Shown here in pieces: positions 18,977 to 31,209 of a stretch of DNA of 64,000 bases (within the stretch, counting starts at the first letter, position 1; every line of letters starts with the position of its first letter). The stretch covers positions 78,315,488 through 78,379,487 of the forward strand of contig CM055095.1 in the NCBI GenBank assembly GCA_029204225.1. Reading direction: 5' to 3'. The translations under genes were made by a program, and so were the position numbers. Source of the stretch: Diphasiastrum complanatum (taxonomy: Eukaryota; Streptophyta; Lycopodiopsida; Lycopodiales; Lycopodiaceae). The notes beneath the pieces were generated by a model. That model did not search any database. It worked only from the letters and a program-made list of their open reading frames with translations, and was not told where the DNA came from.

Positions 18977-19668
18977 GGGCCTTCGACTTGAAGTAGTGTC
19001 GGTCCCTCGGCACTATGGTGTTTAATAGTGCCCCTATGTCTCTTTTCGCCGTCGGATGAGGTAGCCGGTGACTTGTTCCATGAATTCCAGTGTTTTTCTT
19101 ATTCTTATAGGGGAAGAAGGACTTGTGGATGCCAGTTAGCCAAAAATGGTCGACCCACTGGGCTAGGGATGGCCTAATAACGCCACTCTATAATACACTC
19201 GAGCCACTGGAAGCTGATCTTTAACTTTATCAGATGCCAAGGCTGTGTTACGATAAAAAAAAGATGGGTTTCAAGAAGTCATTCTATTTGGTGGTGACAC
19301 TCGTCAAAAATTTGAGATCCCCGGCAAATTCGGCTGCCACACGGACCATGGGATCAGGGCAGCTGTAATAGCGGTTATAAAACTGGATGAGAGCCCTTTT
19401 GGCATCTACATTCGTGCCCCCATCCGTGTTCTGAAAAAATGTTTGGCCAGTTCATGGTCCTGATAGTGATCTGGTCCAAGGGAATGCCACATTTCGAACA
19501 TTTTGATCGTTGTGTGATGGGGACGAAATGGGGATTCATGCGCAACTGGCGTGGGCTCGTTACGTATGCCCTGATGGCCTTTGGATCTTCCTTAAAGGTC
19601 TGTTGCCACCATTTAGGTTGTGGCCCCAATGCTGGAAGGTATGCCAGATCGTTGCCCTTGATATCTTC
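18977..19668 (-). other. Internal 3' sequence of the LTR element and an unrecognised ORF
   Basis: Begins right of the LTR with the GTGTCGGTCCCTCGGCAC block (about 18998-19015). The same block lies in the same position beside the LTR at 51259. A minus-strand frame at 19375-19629 (MGPQPKWWQQTFKEDPKAI, with KCSKCGIP and GHECRCQ cysteine clusters) is not recognised; it may be a retroelement scrap. No other feature is seen. Confidence 0.4.
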
Positions 19669-19787
19669 GGATTCGCTGCTGATAAGTTGTTCGTCTGGAG
19701 TAGACGAGTTAGGACCTTCAATAGGAATAGTCGACTTAGGAACAAAAGAGTTCGATCATTCGGGAGAGTCCAATAGTTTTTTACTAT

Positions 19788-20546
19788 TGTAGGGAGTATA
19801 AAGTCGATGGTGAGCAGCCCTCCGTCTGTCAAAAGGGATAGAACACTTGGATAGGAACCTAACTTAGTTTAGTTGCTTTCCTAACGCTACACAAACTCTA
19901 CTCCACTTTAACTCTACTTCCACTAACACTAACCACATGCATTCATCAAGATAATAGGTGAAGGGAAATGAGAGAGAGAGTTAGAGGGAGGTAGCCCATG
20001 TCCTCATCATTTCATACTCATGGAAAAGCTTTAATAATACTAAAACAACAACAATGCAAAATGGAAAGCAAATAGAAACATCAACTAAAAGCATAAGCAT
20101 GAATCACAATAGCACATGAGGATGCTTGGCTCTCCAAAGTGGTAAAGTTTCCTCCTCTCAATTAGCATCCAAAATGGTGTACAAGAGTTGTCTTTTTATC
20201 TTTGGGGTGCCCCTTGCCCCTTGCTTCCTATTGGCTAATGCAAGAAGGTAGGATTGAAATCCTAACCCTTCAAAAGAAACACAAACTAATCTATGGTGCA
20301 CAAAGAAGCACACCCCACCTACCACCACTTTGACTTTTGACTAATTACAAAACTAGAGAACTTAACATAAACTTTGGCCTTCTAATATTATTTTAATTAC
20401 ATGGCCCAAAGTCTAGTTTATTCAAAAGAAATTATTTACAAGTGCTCATTGGGCTATGGGCTTATACATGCAAGAAGCCACGAGCCTCGCAACTTATTTC
20501 CACTACTTCCGGCTATTTTATTTATATGCATGGAATACCCACAACA
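19788..20546 (-). repeat. Solo LTR (TGTTGTGGG family) with TSD ACTAT
   Basis: On the plus strand it runs TGTAGGGAG...CCCACAACA, so on the minus strand TGTTGTGGG...CTACA. ACTAT precedes it at 19783-19787 and follows it at 20547-20551, a 5-bp target-site duplication. It interrupts a minus-strand copia polyprotein, which continues on both sides. Its ends match the LTRs of the gag-only element at 50451-55457, of which it is a divergent relative. A solo LTR is the usual product of LTR-LTR recombination. Confidence 0.85.
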
Positions 20547-22260
20547 ACTATATGAGCTTTGCCCTTGTCTTTGAGGTCAATAAACTGATCTTCAATAAAG
20601 ACGGCATCCCGGCTAGTGAATATCTTCGATTTGACAGAATCATACAACTTATAAGATTTATGTGAAGTAGTGTAGCTGATGAAAATAGACTTGATACTCT
20701 GGAAGTCAAGCTTCTTCTTGAGATCTTGTGGTATTTGCGCATAAGTGATACATCCAAAAACTCATTTCGATAATGATGGTTTGAAGACTGTCCAAACTTC
20801 ATATGGTGTTTTGTTTGAGAGACCTTTAGTCAGACATATATTCTAAGTATAAGCTACAGTGGAAACAGCCTAGAAGGACTTTGGAAGTGTCACATTGGTC
20901 GATTCGACTAAGGTTCTGTTCTTTCTTTCAGCAAGTCCATTCGAATGAGATGAATAGGAGATTATTGTTGCTCAATGTCGTTGCTAAGGCAATACTCCTT
21001 GAATTCAATAGAGATGTATTCCCACCCGTTGCCGGATCTCAGTGCTTTAATTCTTTTACCAGTTTGATTTTATGTACGCTCTTTGAATTGTCGAAAGATT
21101 TTGAAAGCCTCTGATTTCTGCTTAATGAAATAAATAGTTGTTTTCCTCAAATATTCGTCAATGAAGGTAATAAAGAACTTTGCATCAAGCAACGATGGAT
21201 TTTGCATTGGAACACATATATCTGAATGAAAAAACGTCCAAAACATCTTTTGCTGCATGCCTATGACTCGATCTAAAATGAATCATAGTCTACTTTCCAA
21301 GAATGCAACTATGACAAACATGCAGGTCGACTTTTTTGGTTGGATAGTCGAGATCAAGCACTAGGGATTCTTTAGACATCTTCTACACAGATGTATGATT
21401 AAAGTGTCCTAATCTTTGATGCCATAATAATGCTTTATTGACAAGAATAGAGGTTTTCAAGGCTTGACTAGTGTCAGAATAAAAATGCGCCAATTTATAT
21501 AAGTTATTATGCCTCTTGCCGAGTGCAAGGATCTTATTTGGCCTATCGATAATTCGGCATCGCTCATACTCAAACTCTACCCTATGACCTAAATCAGTGA
21601 TTCTACTTATTGGTAATAGATCTTTAGAGAGTTTAGGTACATACAAAACATTTGATAGTAGTTTGAATTGATCATGCTGAAATATCAATCTTATACTTCA
21701 CCTTCGATAGTGTGTGTGCTATTCGTCGCCAATATGAACACATTTCTTTGTACTGTAAGGCGTATAGGAGTGAAAATGCTCACGATGACTGGTCATATGT
21801 TGAGTAGCTAAAAAATCCAAAAACCAAGAATTATCCAATAGTGCCTTTTGGTCTTTGATTATAAACGCTCCTTCGTCCATGTCGAGATCTTGAGATGTTG
21901 TGACTGCATTTGCCTGTTGATTTGGTTGCTTGTTGGCATTCTTTGTTTTTAATACCCTACAATCCTGAATCTCATGATTAGTGCGCTTGCAATACTTACA
22001 GACATCTTGTTCTTCGACTATGGATTTAATAATTGCTCTTGACTTTGCGTCGGTTTTCGATGTGATGCGGATTGCAATTGTTGGCTGATTCTGATGAATC
22101 CCCAAGATACTCGGACAGAGCAACTCAAGTGCATCTCTCACCTTAGACCGAGGAGGTCTCTGAGAAGACGAGACTAATGAAGATTGAGAACCGAGTATGA
22201 GAGCCGAGGAATACTAGCCAGGAAAGACATGAAAGAACTGTGCAAGCCTCATGGTGAATC
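20547..22260 (-). pseudogene. Copia gag-protease-integrase, decayed, split by solo LTR
   Basis: Reading leftward from about 22260: gag tail; knuckle CKYCKRTNHEIQDC (CX2CX4HX4C, about 22000-21960); protease WFLDFLATQHMTSH, where LDSGA is expected, so the active site is lost; GAG-pre-integrase WHQRLGHFNHTSV (about 21410); integrase core SDICVPMQNPSLLDAKFFIT and FIDEYLRKTTIYF; ERKNRTLVE (about 20930); and the C-terminal TPYEVWT and FGCITYAQIPQ. The frame continues left of the solo LTR as the Ser/Pro linker at 19669-19782. RT and RNase H are absent. There are multiple stops. A second gag copy of the same type lies at 29768-30460. Confidence 0.75.
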
Positions 22261-22279
22261 CCGGAAGATGGAATGACCA

Positions 22280-23256
22280 TGTAGGAACTAGTATTTCTAG
22301 GCAAATGTAATAATGCAAGTAGACCCTTCTTTAAGAAAGTAGAGTGAGGCACCTTTTGATGGTGACCTCTAGTGGAGAACATTATTCCACTTGTAATTTG
22401 TGAAATGTGGAAATTCCACTAGGATGCCACCTAAGTAGCTCTCTTGCTTATTTAAGAGACTCCCTCTTTGTGAAGAGGAGCTTTTTGTAAATTGTATCAA
22501 CTCCATGCTGAAATGAGAAGGGCTTTCACGAGTTTGATGCAACCCTTGGGCTCCTTGATCATGCTTGTTTCTTGAGTGATGCATTCATGATCTTGCCCTT
22601 CCCTACTTTTGTGTGTGGTTGTGGATTGTAGAGTGGATTAGATTTGCTACTTTTGTAGAGTGGATTAGCTTTCTTGCTTTCTTGTGGATTAATGTAGGAG
22701 CCAGCATTCAAGTAAACTAAATAGGCTGGATTCGTGGTGTGATTCTTGCATATCTCTGTACAATCCAGTTCTTGATGTTCTTGGGATGTCCAAGAATCAA
22801 TAGACTGGTTGGTTTCTTGATTTTTGGACTTCTAACATGTTGTAGTTTAGCTTTGTTTCTTGTTTTTGTCAAGTTATGCAAGGTAGCTCAGTGTTAATGT
22901 AGTGTAGGCTCTGATTTCAGTCCGTTTTAAGTGTAGTTAGTTGTAGAAAACTACTGAACATTCATTGGTTTGCATGCTGATCTGTGAATGAGCGTTCTAG
23001 GCTTGCATCCTATGTAGAATGTAAGTGCGTTCAAGAGTGACGTCTTTGAGTAGTCCTCTGACAGGCAGGACATAAAGAAAATACTACAATGACACTTTGT
23101 CCCTTCTGTCTGGGTTGGCATTGTTAAATCAAGAAGACATCTAATGAATGTCTTTAAGCCTAGTAACAGGCAGAAATGGTTCTGAAGAAGTGGCAAGAAA
23201 GAACCAGAGAAACGATGAGAAACAACATGTCCTCTGGAGCAGGGGATCTGTCAACA
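22280..23256 (+). repeat. 5' LTR-like region of a gag-only gypsy-like element
   Basis: Starts TGTAGGAACTAG (22280) and ends GATCTGTCAACA (23256). A TATA-like CTTATTTAAGAGA lies near 22447. The last 378 bases (22879-23256) recur at 29392-29767, about 6.5 kb away in direct orientation, as a 3' LTR would. A weak tRNA-type primer match (TTGACATTGTTGCC, about 23259) follows. Flanking target-site duplication was not found, and the second copy lacks the 5' two thirds, so the LTR call is provisional. Confidence 0.5.
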
Positions 23257-23509
23257 TTTGACATTGTTGCCCATTGAACTCCAACACCTTCTACATCAGA
23301 AACCCGCAACCTTGTCCACGTTTAGATCCCTGCAACAACATTCCAATTCTTTAAACGAATCTGAGTTTCTACACACTGACCAGAGCCACATCGTTGGCTA
23401 CATCATTCCCAAATCCACGAGCTATTAGCCTCACCAATCACTTGTCAACAGACACACTCACAGACCTGGATTCGATTCTATTCAAGCTCAAGCTCCTCCC
23501 ATTCCGCAA

Positions 23510-25045
23510 GCTGAAATCTCAATCGGAGCCCAAGCTTCGAATCTCAACCGGAGGCCTCAGAGTAATCTCAATCAGAGGCCTCACTGAAATCTCACCCGGA
23601 GCTCTTTGTAAAATCTCAACCGGAGCTCTCTTCAGATCTCAACCGAAGCACCGCTTCAGATCTCAACTGAAGCACCGCTTCAGATCTCAACCAGAGCTTC
23701 AGCTCAGATCTCAACCGAAGCACCGCTTCAAATCTCAATCGGAGCATCCAGCTCAATTCTCAACCGGGGCCCAAGCTCAAATCTCAACCGGAGTTCTCTG
23801 TAAAATCTCAATCGAAGCTCTCTGTAAAATCTCAACCGGAGCTCTCTGTAAAATCTCAACCGGAGCTCTCTCTAGAATCTCAACCGGAGGCCTCAGAGCA
23901 ATCTCAACCAGAGGCCTCACTAAAATCTCACCCGGAGGTCTCTGTGAAATCTCAACCGAAGCACCAGCTTCAGATCTCAACCAAAGGCCTTTGTCAATTC
24001 TCAACCGGAGGCCTTTGTCAAATCTCAACCGGAGCTCACGCTCACATCTCAACCGGAGCTCCAGCTCAAATCTCAATTGGAGCTCACGCTCCCATCTCAA
24101 CTGGAGCCCTTTGTCAATTCTCAACCGGAGAGCTAGTGTGCAGTCTCAACCTATGAACTCTATTCCCTCTACCATCTAACCGCATTCTGTCACAACACCC
24201 GCATTCCACACTTGCCACCACTCCGTTGCAACCGCACGCCATCGCATTCACACACCTTCCTCACTTTCACACTAACTACACCCCCCGCAACCATAGACCG
24301 CAATCCATTGTAACCACACCCTATTGCGCCCGCCTTCCATCATATCGGCACCAACCGCATTAGTCCGCATCCATCCGTAATCACACTACAACAGATTACT
24401 ATCGCAACAACCCCACATCACGAACACCGCAAACAGCCGCATCTCCCTCATTCACCGTAGACACTATAATCTACCGCAACACCTGCATTCCATCGTCTTG
24501 GCTGCCTTCCACCGTTGCAACAACATTACCACTGCAGCTGACCGTATTCCCACCACGCAACAGCCGCCTTCCATTCGTTCACCATACAAATCGTAATCCA
24601 CAAGGACTCGCACTTGAACGGTTCCTCGTTTTCGACCGCACTTCACCTTGCACACTCGTGCCCGCTCTGGGCCGTTGTGACCACCTTCCATTCCATTGTC
24701 AAGGACAACATCCCATTTAGTCGTCATCACGTCTTCCTCCACACAGCCCTTCACGCTCCTTCCCTTTCCTCATATCTCAACCGAACGCCTCACTTATGTC
24801 TCAACCGGAGTCCTCAGTGTAATCTCAACCAGCAACCTCACTGAAATCTCAACCGGAGCACCCTGTTCAAATCTCAACCGGAGCACCCTGCTCAGATCTC
24901 AACCGGAGCACTCTGCTCAAATCTCAACCGGAGCTCACACTCACATCTCAACTGGAGCTCCAGCTCAAATCTCAATCGGAGCTCACGCTCCCATCTCAAT
25001 TGGAGCCCTTTGTCAATTCTCAATAGGAGAGCTAGTGTGCAGTCT
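23510..25045 (+). repeat. 24-bp minisatellite in two blocks
   Basis: The unit is close to AATCTCAACCGGAGCTC plus a 7-base variable part such as TCTGTAA or CAGCTCA. Block 1 is about 23510-24150 (over 25 units) and block 2 about 24770-25045 (about 11 units). The period is 24, a multiple of three, so all frames stay open and give 8-residue repeats such as KISTGALC or RSQPKHRF. The ORFs here are by-products. The unit contains AGCT/GAGCTC palindromes. Confidence 0.85.
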
Positions 25046-26290
25046 CAACCTACGCACTTCGTTCCCTCTACCATCTACCGCATTCTGTCGCAACACCCAC
25101 ATTCCATAGTTGCCACCACATTCCACCATTGCAACAGCACGCCATCGCATTCACACACCATCCTCACTTTCGCAACTAACTGCACCCCCCGCATTCCACG
25201 GCATATAATCCGCACTCCAACCCAGCTTCCCATCCACTAGCACTACATCGTTGTCACTGTCTGCTACCGCAGCCACCCACCCTCCTCACATCCACAACTA
25301 ACCGCACCCACCACATTCCACCGTTGCAACCGCACGCCATTGCATTCACACACCATCATCACTGCAACTAATCGCACCCACCGCATTCCAACACCTCCAT
25401 CACAAAACCACATTCCCCGCCTCCACCTTCGACCGCCACAAACCGCAACAGTCATCCCCTCCTACGACCCAACGCTCCCTCGCCAACACCACCCACAGGC
25501 AACCCCCTACAGCATCCGCAATAAGTCGCTGACATCGCAAATATACCGCTGACATCGCACCCACACTCCTCACGAGCACCTTCCACAACAAGACGCACTC
25601 CTACGGCCCTACGACTACACTCGGTCGCCCCTGACCGCAACAGACCTCAATCATATAGCTTACGACTGCCCACAGCCACCTCCTTCGCAATTAACCGCAC
25701 TCATCCCACTCCATCGCACCCTTCCGACGACCCTTCACCCGCAATCATTCCCACTCCATCCACACATAAGCAACCCTCTACCCAAATATGTAATTAGTCG
25801 TTGATACCGCATGGATCCCGACTGTCCACTAAACTCGTAATGGACCACATTTACACCACCTCCAACTGACACCGCAAATAGACCGCTGACACCACAAACA
25901 TCTGCTGACACCGCTAAAACCGTCATCTACCATGGCCACCGCAACCACAATCAACCACAGCTAAACATAACTGTACGCAGCTAACCGCAACCATCCGTCA
26001 CCCGCATCAGCCCGCCATCACCCTTACCACCGCAGTCACCCACCCTCCTCACATCCGCAACTAACTGCACCTGTCACACAACCATCAACAATCGACAACA
26101 AACCACCATCCATATTGCTCCGTGACCACCACAACACACATGTCGGCCCTACGACTACCCATGGCCACCTTCGATCGCTATAACCACACTGACCGCAACG
26201 GACCGCAACCGTAAACCGTAGGGACCGCAAAAACCCAAAAAAAAAAAAAAAAATTTCAAACCACAAAAACTCAAAAAATCCAAACAACAA
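24150..26290 (+). other. G-poor, ACCGCA-rich low-complexity tract
   Basis: Long plus-strand stretch rich in C and A with very few G, built of recurring words such as ACCGCA, CCGCAACC, CACCGCATTCCA and CCATCGCATTCACACACC. The second minisatellite block interrupts it. A run of A at 26228-26243 follows. There is no credible coding. It occupies the leader position ahead of gag (26409). Confidence 0.6.
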
Positions 26291-26408
26291 TAAAAAAACA
26301 CACTAGTACCCAATGGACCAACAAATGAATCCAGAAGTCTCAAACGATTATCCATACAAGATCAGGTCCCCTGTAGCTGAACAAATCACACGTCATAGGT
26401 TCTACTGA

Positions 26409-27540
26409 ATGAGAGCCAAACTACAAGACCAATCAACAAACCCATTCGAGGGACAAGAACCTGATAAAGCCGAGTCCTCATGTGCACGACCTCATTTTTA
26501 TGGCGCTGACCCCTCCCAGGTCAGAACCAACACTAATGGAATTTCTGCTACCCACGAAGCTCATCTTGAAAGACGTACACCCAAGCTAGATCTACCAAAG
26601 TTTGACGATTGTTCGGACCCTCAAAGATTTTTGCAAATCTTTGAGAATGCATGTGATGTATATGGCGAGACATCACCCGACGCCATGATTCAACTCTTCT
26701 CGATGACCATGATCGATCGAGCATGAGAATGGTTTTTTAACCTTGATCGTGAAGATAAACGTGACTGGTCACTCTTGAAGGAGGCCTTTATCAAACACTT
26801 CAAGCCATTTCGCTTGATAGAAAGCCCTTTTGTCAAGCTAAGTAATATCAAAATGACAAAAGACGAACGCGTATGTCAAACGTCTCAAAAGTCAAGTACA
26901 AGAGCAGCCCTCCGAACGAATGCTCGTCATCTGGTTCTTAGTAGGCCTTCCAAGATGGATTAGACGACAAGTCCAGGGAAAGAAGAGCACCACATGCTCC
27001 TGTCCATGAGTCAAAGTCGATCGAGGACACCCGAGATCAGCTTTGGAAATCCCAGTTGGAGTTGCTTTATAAGCAACATCAACTACATATGGAAAAACTC
27101 ACCAATGAGTTTCAAGCTACCCTGAAGTCTATCCAAAGCAGTATGCCTAGTCAGTCAAACCCTGCACATGTACCTTATAGACGAAAAACAATATGGTGCC
27201 CACACTGCCGGGCTACCATTCTGTTGATGCTTGTCCTTCATATTGACCTATCCAAGCACATACAGTTCAACAATATGAAGAACACCCATCCCAATATGGA
27301 AATGCCTTGCCTTATCCTGACTATCCGTCAGAAAGTCTGGAACCACTAGCCATACAAGATGGTTATGCAGTTATACAAGGGCCACTGCACACCAGATGCT
27401 TCATCTGTGGTGAAACTGGCCACTTCATGGTTGCTTATCCAGTCAAGACCAAGTACCATCCTGAGTGTCCAGACTGTATAAGAAAACATAGTTTCAAAGA
27501 CTGTCCAAAGCAACACGCTAAGATCCTACCTGCCCGTCAC
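26409..27540 (+). pseudogene. Gypsy gag with zinc knuckles (broken)
   Basis: ATG 26409 begins a gag polyprotein. LPKFDDCSDPQRFLQIFENA and MIQLFSMTMIDRA are retrotransposon gag core; a TGA at 26724-26726 interrupts EWFFNLDREDKRDWSLLKEA, which continues to about 26960. After frameshifts come two knuckles: CFICGETGHFMVAYP (last Cys replaced) near 27400, and CPDCIRKHSFKDCP near 27470. The protein would assemble particles and bind RNA. It is not translatable as one piece. Confidence 0.75.
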
Positions 27541-29391
27541 GTCAGTTATAAAATATCAGGATCTTCACAACAACAACATGAGCACCATAGCAACCAACAG
27601 TTAAACCTGCTGCTCGATCGAGAAGTTTCTTGTAAACTTCTACATCACCGTCCAATACGCCAGTGCCATAATGCAAAAAGACAATATGAAGTGAGTCTTT
27701 GTTGAAAGAAAGTGAAACCGATATTCCGTCATCTGCTACAATGTCCAACCAAGAGCAACCTCCACAGGGAATTGACAGTTTTTCTCCCCTTCTACAAACT
27801 CAAATCTATTTGTCTTTCCACATGCATATAAGATTTCCAATGTGCCAATACACAACAAATCTAGGATTTGGAAATCCACTTAGAGATTCGGTTCTGAATC
27901 TCTTGTTCGACGAGGTCCTCAGGACATAGTACCTCAACCATACCTGCATCTCATGCTATATCTTGCAACATCTGTTATCCATGATGATAGATGTTAGTGT
28001 CCCCAACCTTGTCTTGTTTTGACAAGGGCATATCAGAGTACTTCTCATTACTCTAAAACCAATGCAAACTTGCACGTGTCAAGGTGAATTATCAATGTCA
28101 ATGAATGCAAGTTTTGTTCGACAAGTGCTATACAGTTCTCACTCTCTGTAATGTTTGTTCATTTCTTTGTTTCTCTTCACCTATTTTATGTGATTGATTT
28201 TTGCATGAAGAATAGCTACTACAAGAGTGTCTTCTGTAGAGCATCTCCAGAACACATTTTCATTCATCTATCCATCTTCAGATTATCTTGTACAACAGTT
28301 TAGGATTTTTGAGACATATGAAAAATCCATGTCAACTTAGAGTTGATTCCTGCATCTCATTGTCATATTATTCTTTGAGTCAACTACAGCAAGATCGAAA
28401 CAAATTTAGTTAAAATTTGTTCAATCTTTAGTCCAGTAGCATGTTCAGCGAGTTTCAACTACGTGTTCCACATGCCGATCCAATCCTGAACATGAATAGT
28501 CACCAGCAACAACATCCCCACCAACAGATTTTGGGGGGGGGGGGGGAGAGAGTGGCTCTGCTTGGATCCACTAGAGTAGTTACGCTGCCAAGCAACAACA
28601 CCAGCAAGATCGACAGCCAAGGTCACAAGTCAAATATGAAAACAACAAGGCTAAGAAGATAGATGGGTAGTCCAAAGAGACTCAATCAGAAGAAGTACCC
28701 CAGCCACGATGAAGATCCTTTAGAAAGAGAAAAACAAACATTGGAAAACCAGTCTCTTTCGTCAACCGGCCTCGTGCCATACTCATGCGCCCATTCTCAT
28801 GCCTATCGCCCACACCATCTACCGTTGTCACCACCATCCTTCCTTCCATCTGTTTGTTTATCATCAATTTACTGTTTTTCTGAGAAATCTCCAGTTTTGA
28901 TAGTCTTATCGAAGCAATAGATCATTGCAAATGTCTTGCGGAGACTAACTGCCACCTACAATGGTTGATCAGCCAAACGAAGATCTAAGAAGCAGGTGAA
29001 GCAGCCAGAACAAATAAAGAGACAGATCCAAGAAGATGAGAAGGAAAGGACAAAACTTAGGCAATAGATGAGGCAGATCAATCTTGATCAAAAGAAACTC
29101 TCTGAGCAATGATAGTTGAATTCCCTCCTACCAAACCCAAAGAGATCCAAAGTAATGGATCAAAAGAAAGAGTGCAGAACAGAAAAGATGAAGACAGTCG
29201 TGTACCTACAAAATAAGGCACTTTCTCACCCAGCAAGTGGTGGTCAAAGTTCGACATTGCAAGGGTCCAAGGCTGCAACTGTAGAACTATTAGTTCCTTC
29301 AACCTTTCACCAAGCCTTCATCATGTTTCCTTACCGTCACCAAACCGTCCATCCAAATCTGTTCCTACCACCAATTTTTGATGAATCCATC
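27541..29391 (+). other. Element interior without recognised domains
   Basis: Scattered short frames, among them a Gln/His-rich one near 28441 and Lys/Glu-rich pieces at about 28960-29110. A G-run lies at 28533-28545. No protease DTG/DSG, RT or integrase motif was seen on either strand. Confidence 0.4.
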
Positions 29392-29767
29392 CAAGGTAGC
29401 TCAGTGTTAATGTAGTGTAGGCTCCGATTTTAGTCTGTTTTAAGTGTAGGTAGCTGTAGAAAACTACTGAACGTTCATTGGTTTGCATGCTGATATGTGA
29501 ATGAGCATTCTAGGCTTGCATCCTATGTAGAATGTAAGTGCGTTCAAGAGTGACGTCTCTGAGTAGTCCTCTGACAGGCAGGACATAAAGAAAATACTAC
29601 AACGACACTCTGTCCCTTCTGCCTGGGTTGGCATTGTTAAATCAAGAAGACATCTAATGAATGTCATTAAGCCTGGTAACAGGCAGAAACGGTTTTGAAG
29701 AAGTGGCAAAAAAGAACCAGAGAAACGAGAAAACAACAGGTCCTCTGGAGCAAGGGATCTGTCAACA
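29392..29767 (+). repeat. Direct repeat of 22879-23256 (partial 3' LTR)
   Basis: Near-identical over about 376 bases, beginning CAAGGTAGCTCAGTG and ending GATCTGTCAACA. The upstream two thirds of the putative LTR are missing here. Minus-strand copia gag sequence starts directly to the right. Confidence 0.8.
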
Positions 29768-30460
29768 GCAATACTTATAGAACATTTTCTTCTTCGACTG
29801 TGGATTTGATAAGTGCTCTTGACTTTGATTTGATGCATATTGCTTAGAACTTTTCTGCTTCTATCATTTTGAGCCTTTATTGACATATAGAGCATGAGAT
29901 GATGAAGTTGATGAGGTGTCTTGACTTCTTTGATTGTCTTCTTGCAGCAACATAGTAATAACTATAGTAAGAGATAAATCTAAGTGTGTTGATATGATCA
30001 TCACCCAGTTCTCGTATGTAGAGGGCAAGCTTGAAAGGTATGTCATGATTGTGTCTTGATCGTCGATGATCGATCCGACAGCGGCCATCTGTTGCAAGAG
30101 ATTCTTAAACTGATTAACATGATTCTGAAGTGAATCACCATTTGACATCTTGATAGTGAAGAATTCTCTTCTTAGATGTAATTTAGAAGTTACGTTTCTC
30201 ACATCATGTAGTGAGCTTCAGATATGTGGCCAATTTGAGTGTTTGATATATTGAAGATAATAAGCGCGAAAGCTTTACCATCCTACTTCCACTTTGAGTC
30301 AGTTGTGTCGTCTTCAAGCTTCACTTCGATACATGTGACAACCACAACTCGTTGGTGATTGGCAAGGTTTTCATCTTAAATTTTCACAAATAGTAATTGG
30401 ATCCATTTAGCTTGTCTACGATGAGACCGACTTTACTTTGAGAATCCATCTGGAACTTTA
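29768..30460 (-). pseudogene. Copia gag, minus strand
   Basis: Gag reading leftward from about 30455: MDSQSKVGLIVDKLNGSNYY then KFKMKTL (substrate-binding-like LNGSNY.W motif with Trp lost to a stop). Then follow EFFTIKMSNGDSLQNHVNQF, LLQQMAAVGSIIDDQDTIM and YLSSLPSTYENWVMII, and a Ser-rich tail up to KSRALIKSTVEEE. It is similar in order and sequence to the gag tail of the copia at 20547-22260 and is cut at 29768 by the repeat of the gag-only element. Confidence 0.75.
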
Positions 30461-30642
30461 GTTTGTCGATAAATCGATGACGTTAAGAAAGATGTTGTGT
30501 GACGCTACAATTGAAATCAATTATTAGATACTAAAATTTGATATCACAAATTGAAGAATAAGAGCAAGTGTGATCTGATATGATACTATGAAAAGTATCT
30601 AATGATATCTTTCTGATATCAAAAAAGATATCAAATAGTTGA

Positions 30643-30654
30643 GCTTGGATACCA
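30643..30654 (-). other. Degenerate tRNA-iMet primer site
   Basis: On the minus strand TGGTATCCAAGC, two or three changes from TGGTATCAGAGC. It lies between an LTR-like end (…TCTAACA) and the gag start about 190 bases downstream. Confidence 0.5.
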
Positions 30655-31209
30655 TGTTAGAAAGAGGGAGGTGAAGTGAGTCAGTTCGAGATGTCGAAGA
30701 CTGTAAGTGTAAAGACCCTAAAAGGATTACCCCTAAGATGAGGTTAGGAGAACACAATAAGAGAGACTATGGAGCCAAACCACCCAAGCAATCCTAGATC
30801 AAACTTGGATTTAGCCCCTAAACTTGGATCTAGCCCCCAAGCCATGCCATGTGAAGCAAGAGGAGAAGAGAGAAACTGCCCACCTAAACCCAATATGTCG
30901 ACGGGAGAATCCCTACCTCATTATATATAGAGTAGAGTCATGTGCATGAAACCATGCAACCCCCATGCAGGTGAACTATAAATAGATCACATCTCTTCAT
31001 GCAGTCCTCTTGCCTATATCCATCACACAGACATGCAATACTCCATATGTCTCAATTAGAGTGTTTGGGTCCTCTCACGGTAATTAGTCACAAACAGGCC
31101 TTGACGTGGAATTAAATCACGACGTGACCAATAATCTCGAATACTGGAGGGCCGGTCTACCATATTAGGACTATTCCAGGTCCTTAACCGAATATGGCCA
31201 TGACATTTT
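30655..31209 (-). repeat. LTR of the minus-strand copia, also flanked by a polypurine tract
   Basis: On the minus strand it runs TGTCATGGCC (31209) to TCTAACA (30655). A TATA-like TATATATAATG lies at about 30920-30930. The left side has the primer site and gag, as for a 5' LTR. The right side has AAGGAGGGAAAAA (plus about 31210-31222), a polypurine tract as expected before a 3' LTR. A related remnant lies at 14100-14481. Confidence 0.5.

Larger units (their letters stand above)
22280..29767 (+). mobile_element. Gypsy-like gag-only element (decayed)
   Basis: LTR-like ends enclose a 24-bp minisatellite, a G-poor CA-rich tract, a gypsy gag with zinc knuckles, and then ORF-poor sequence. No protease, RT, RNase H or integrase was recognised between gag and the right repeat. 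It lies between two stretches of copia gag-type sequence. Without pol it would depend on enzymes of another element. Confidence 0.5.

Noticed and set aside
19375-19629. Zinc-finger gene based on KCSKCGIP and CRCQ cysteines
   Set aside because: Cysteine spacing does not fit a known finger, and the frame lies between duplicated retroelement blocks; left as unrecognised.
23394-24179. 261-codon repeat protein with STGAL/SQPKHRF units
   Set aside because: The 24-bp period is a multiple of three, so frames stay open automatically, and several frames and the reverse strand are open at once. Treated as a minisatellite.
23510-25045. CRISPR-like array
   Set aside because: Units are contiguous and 24 bp long, with no unique spacers of constant size, and the genome is a plant.
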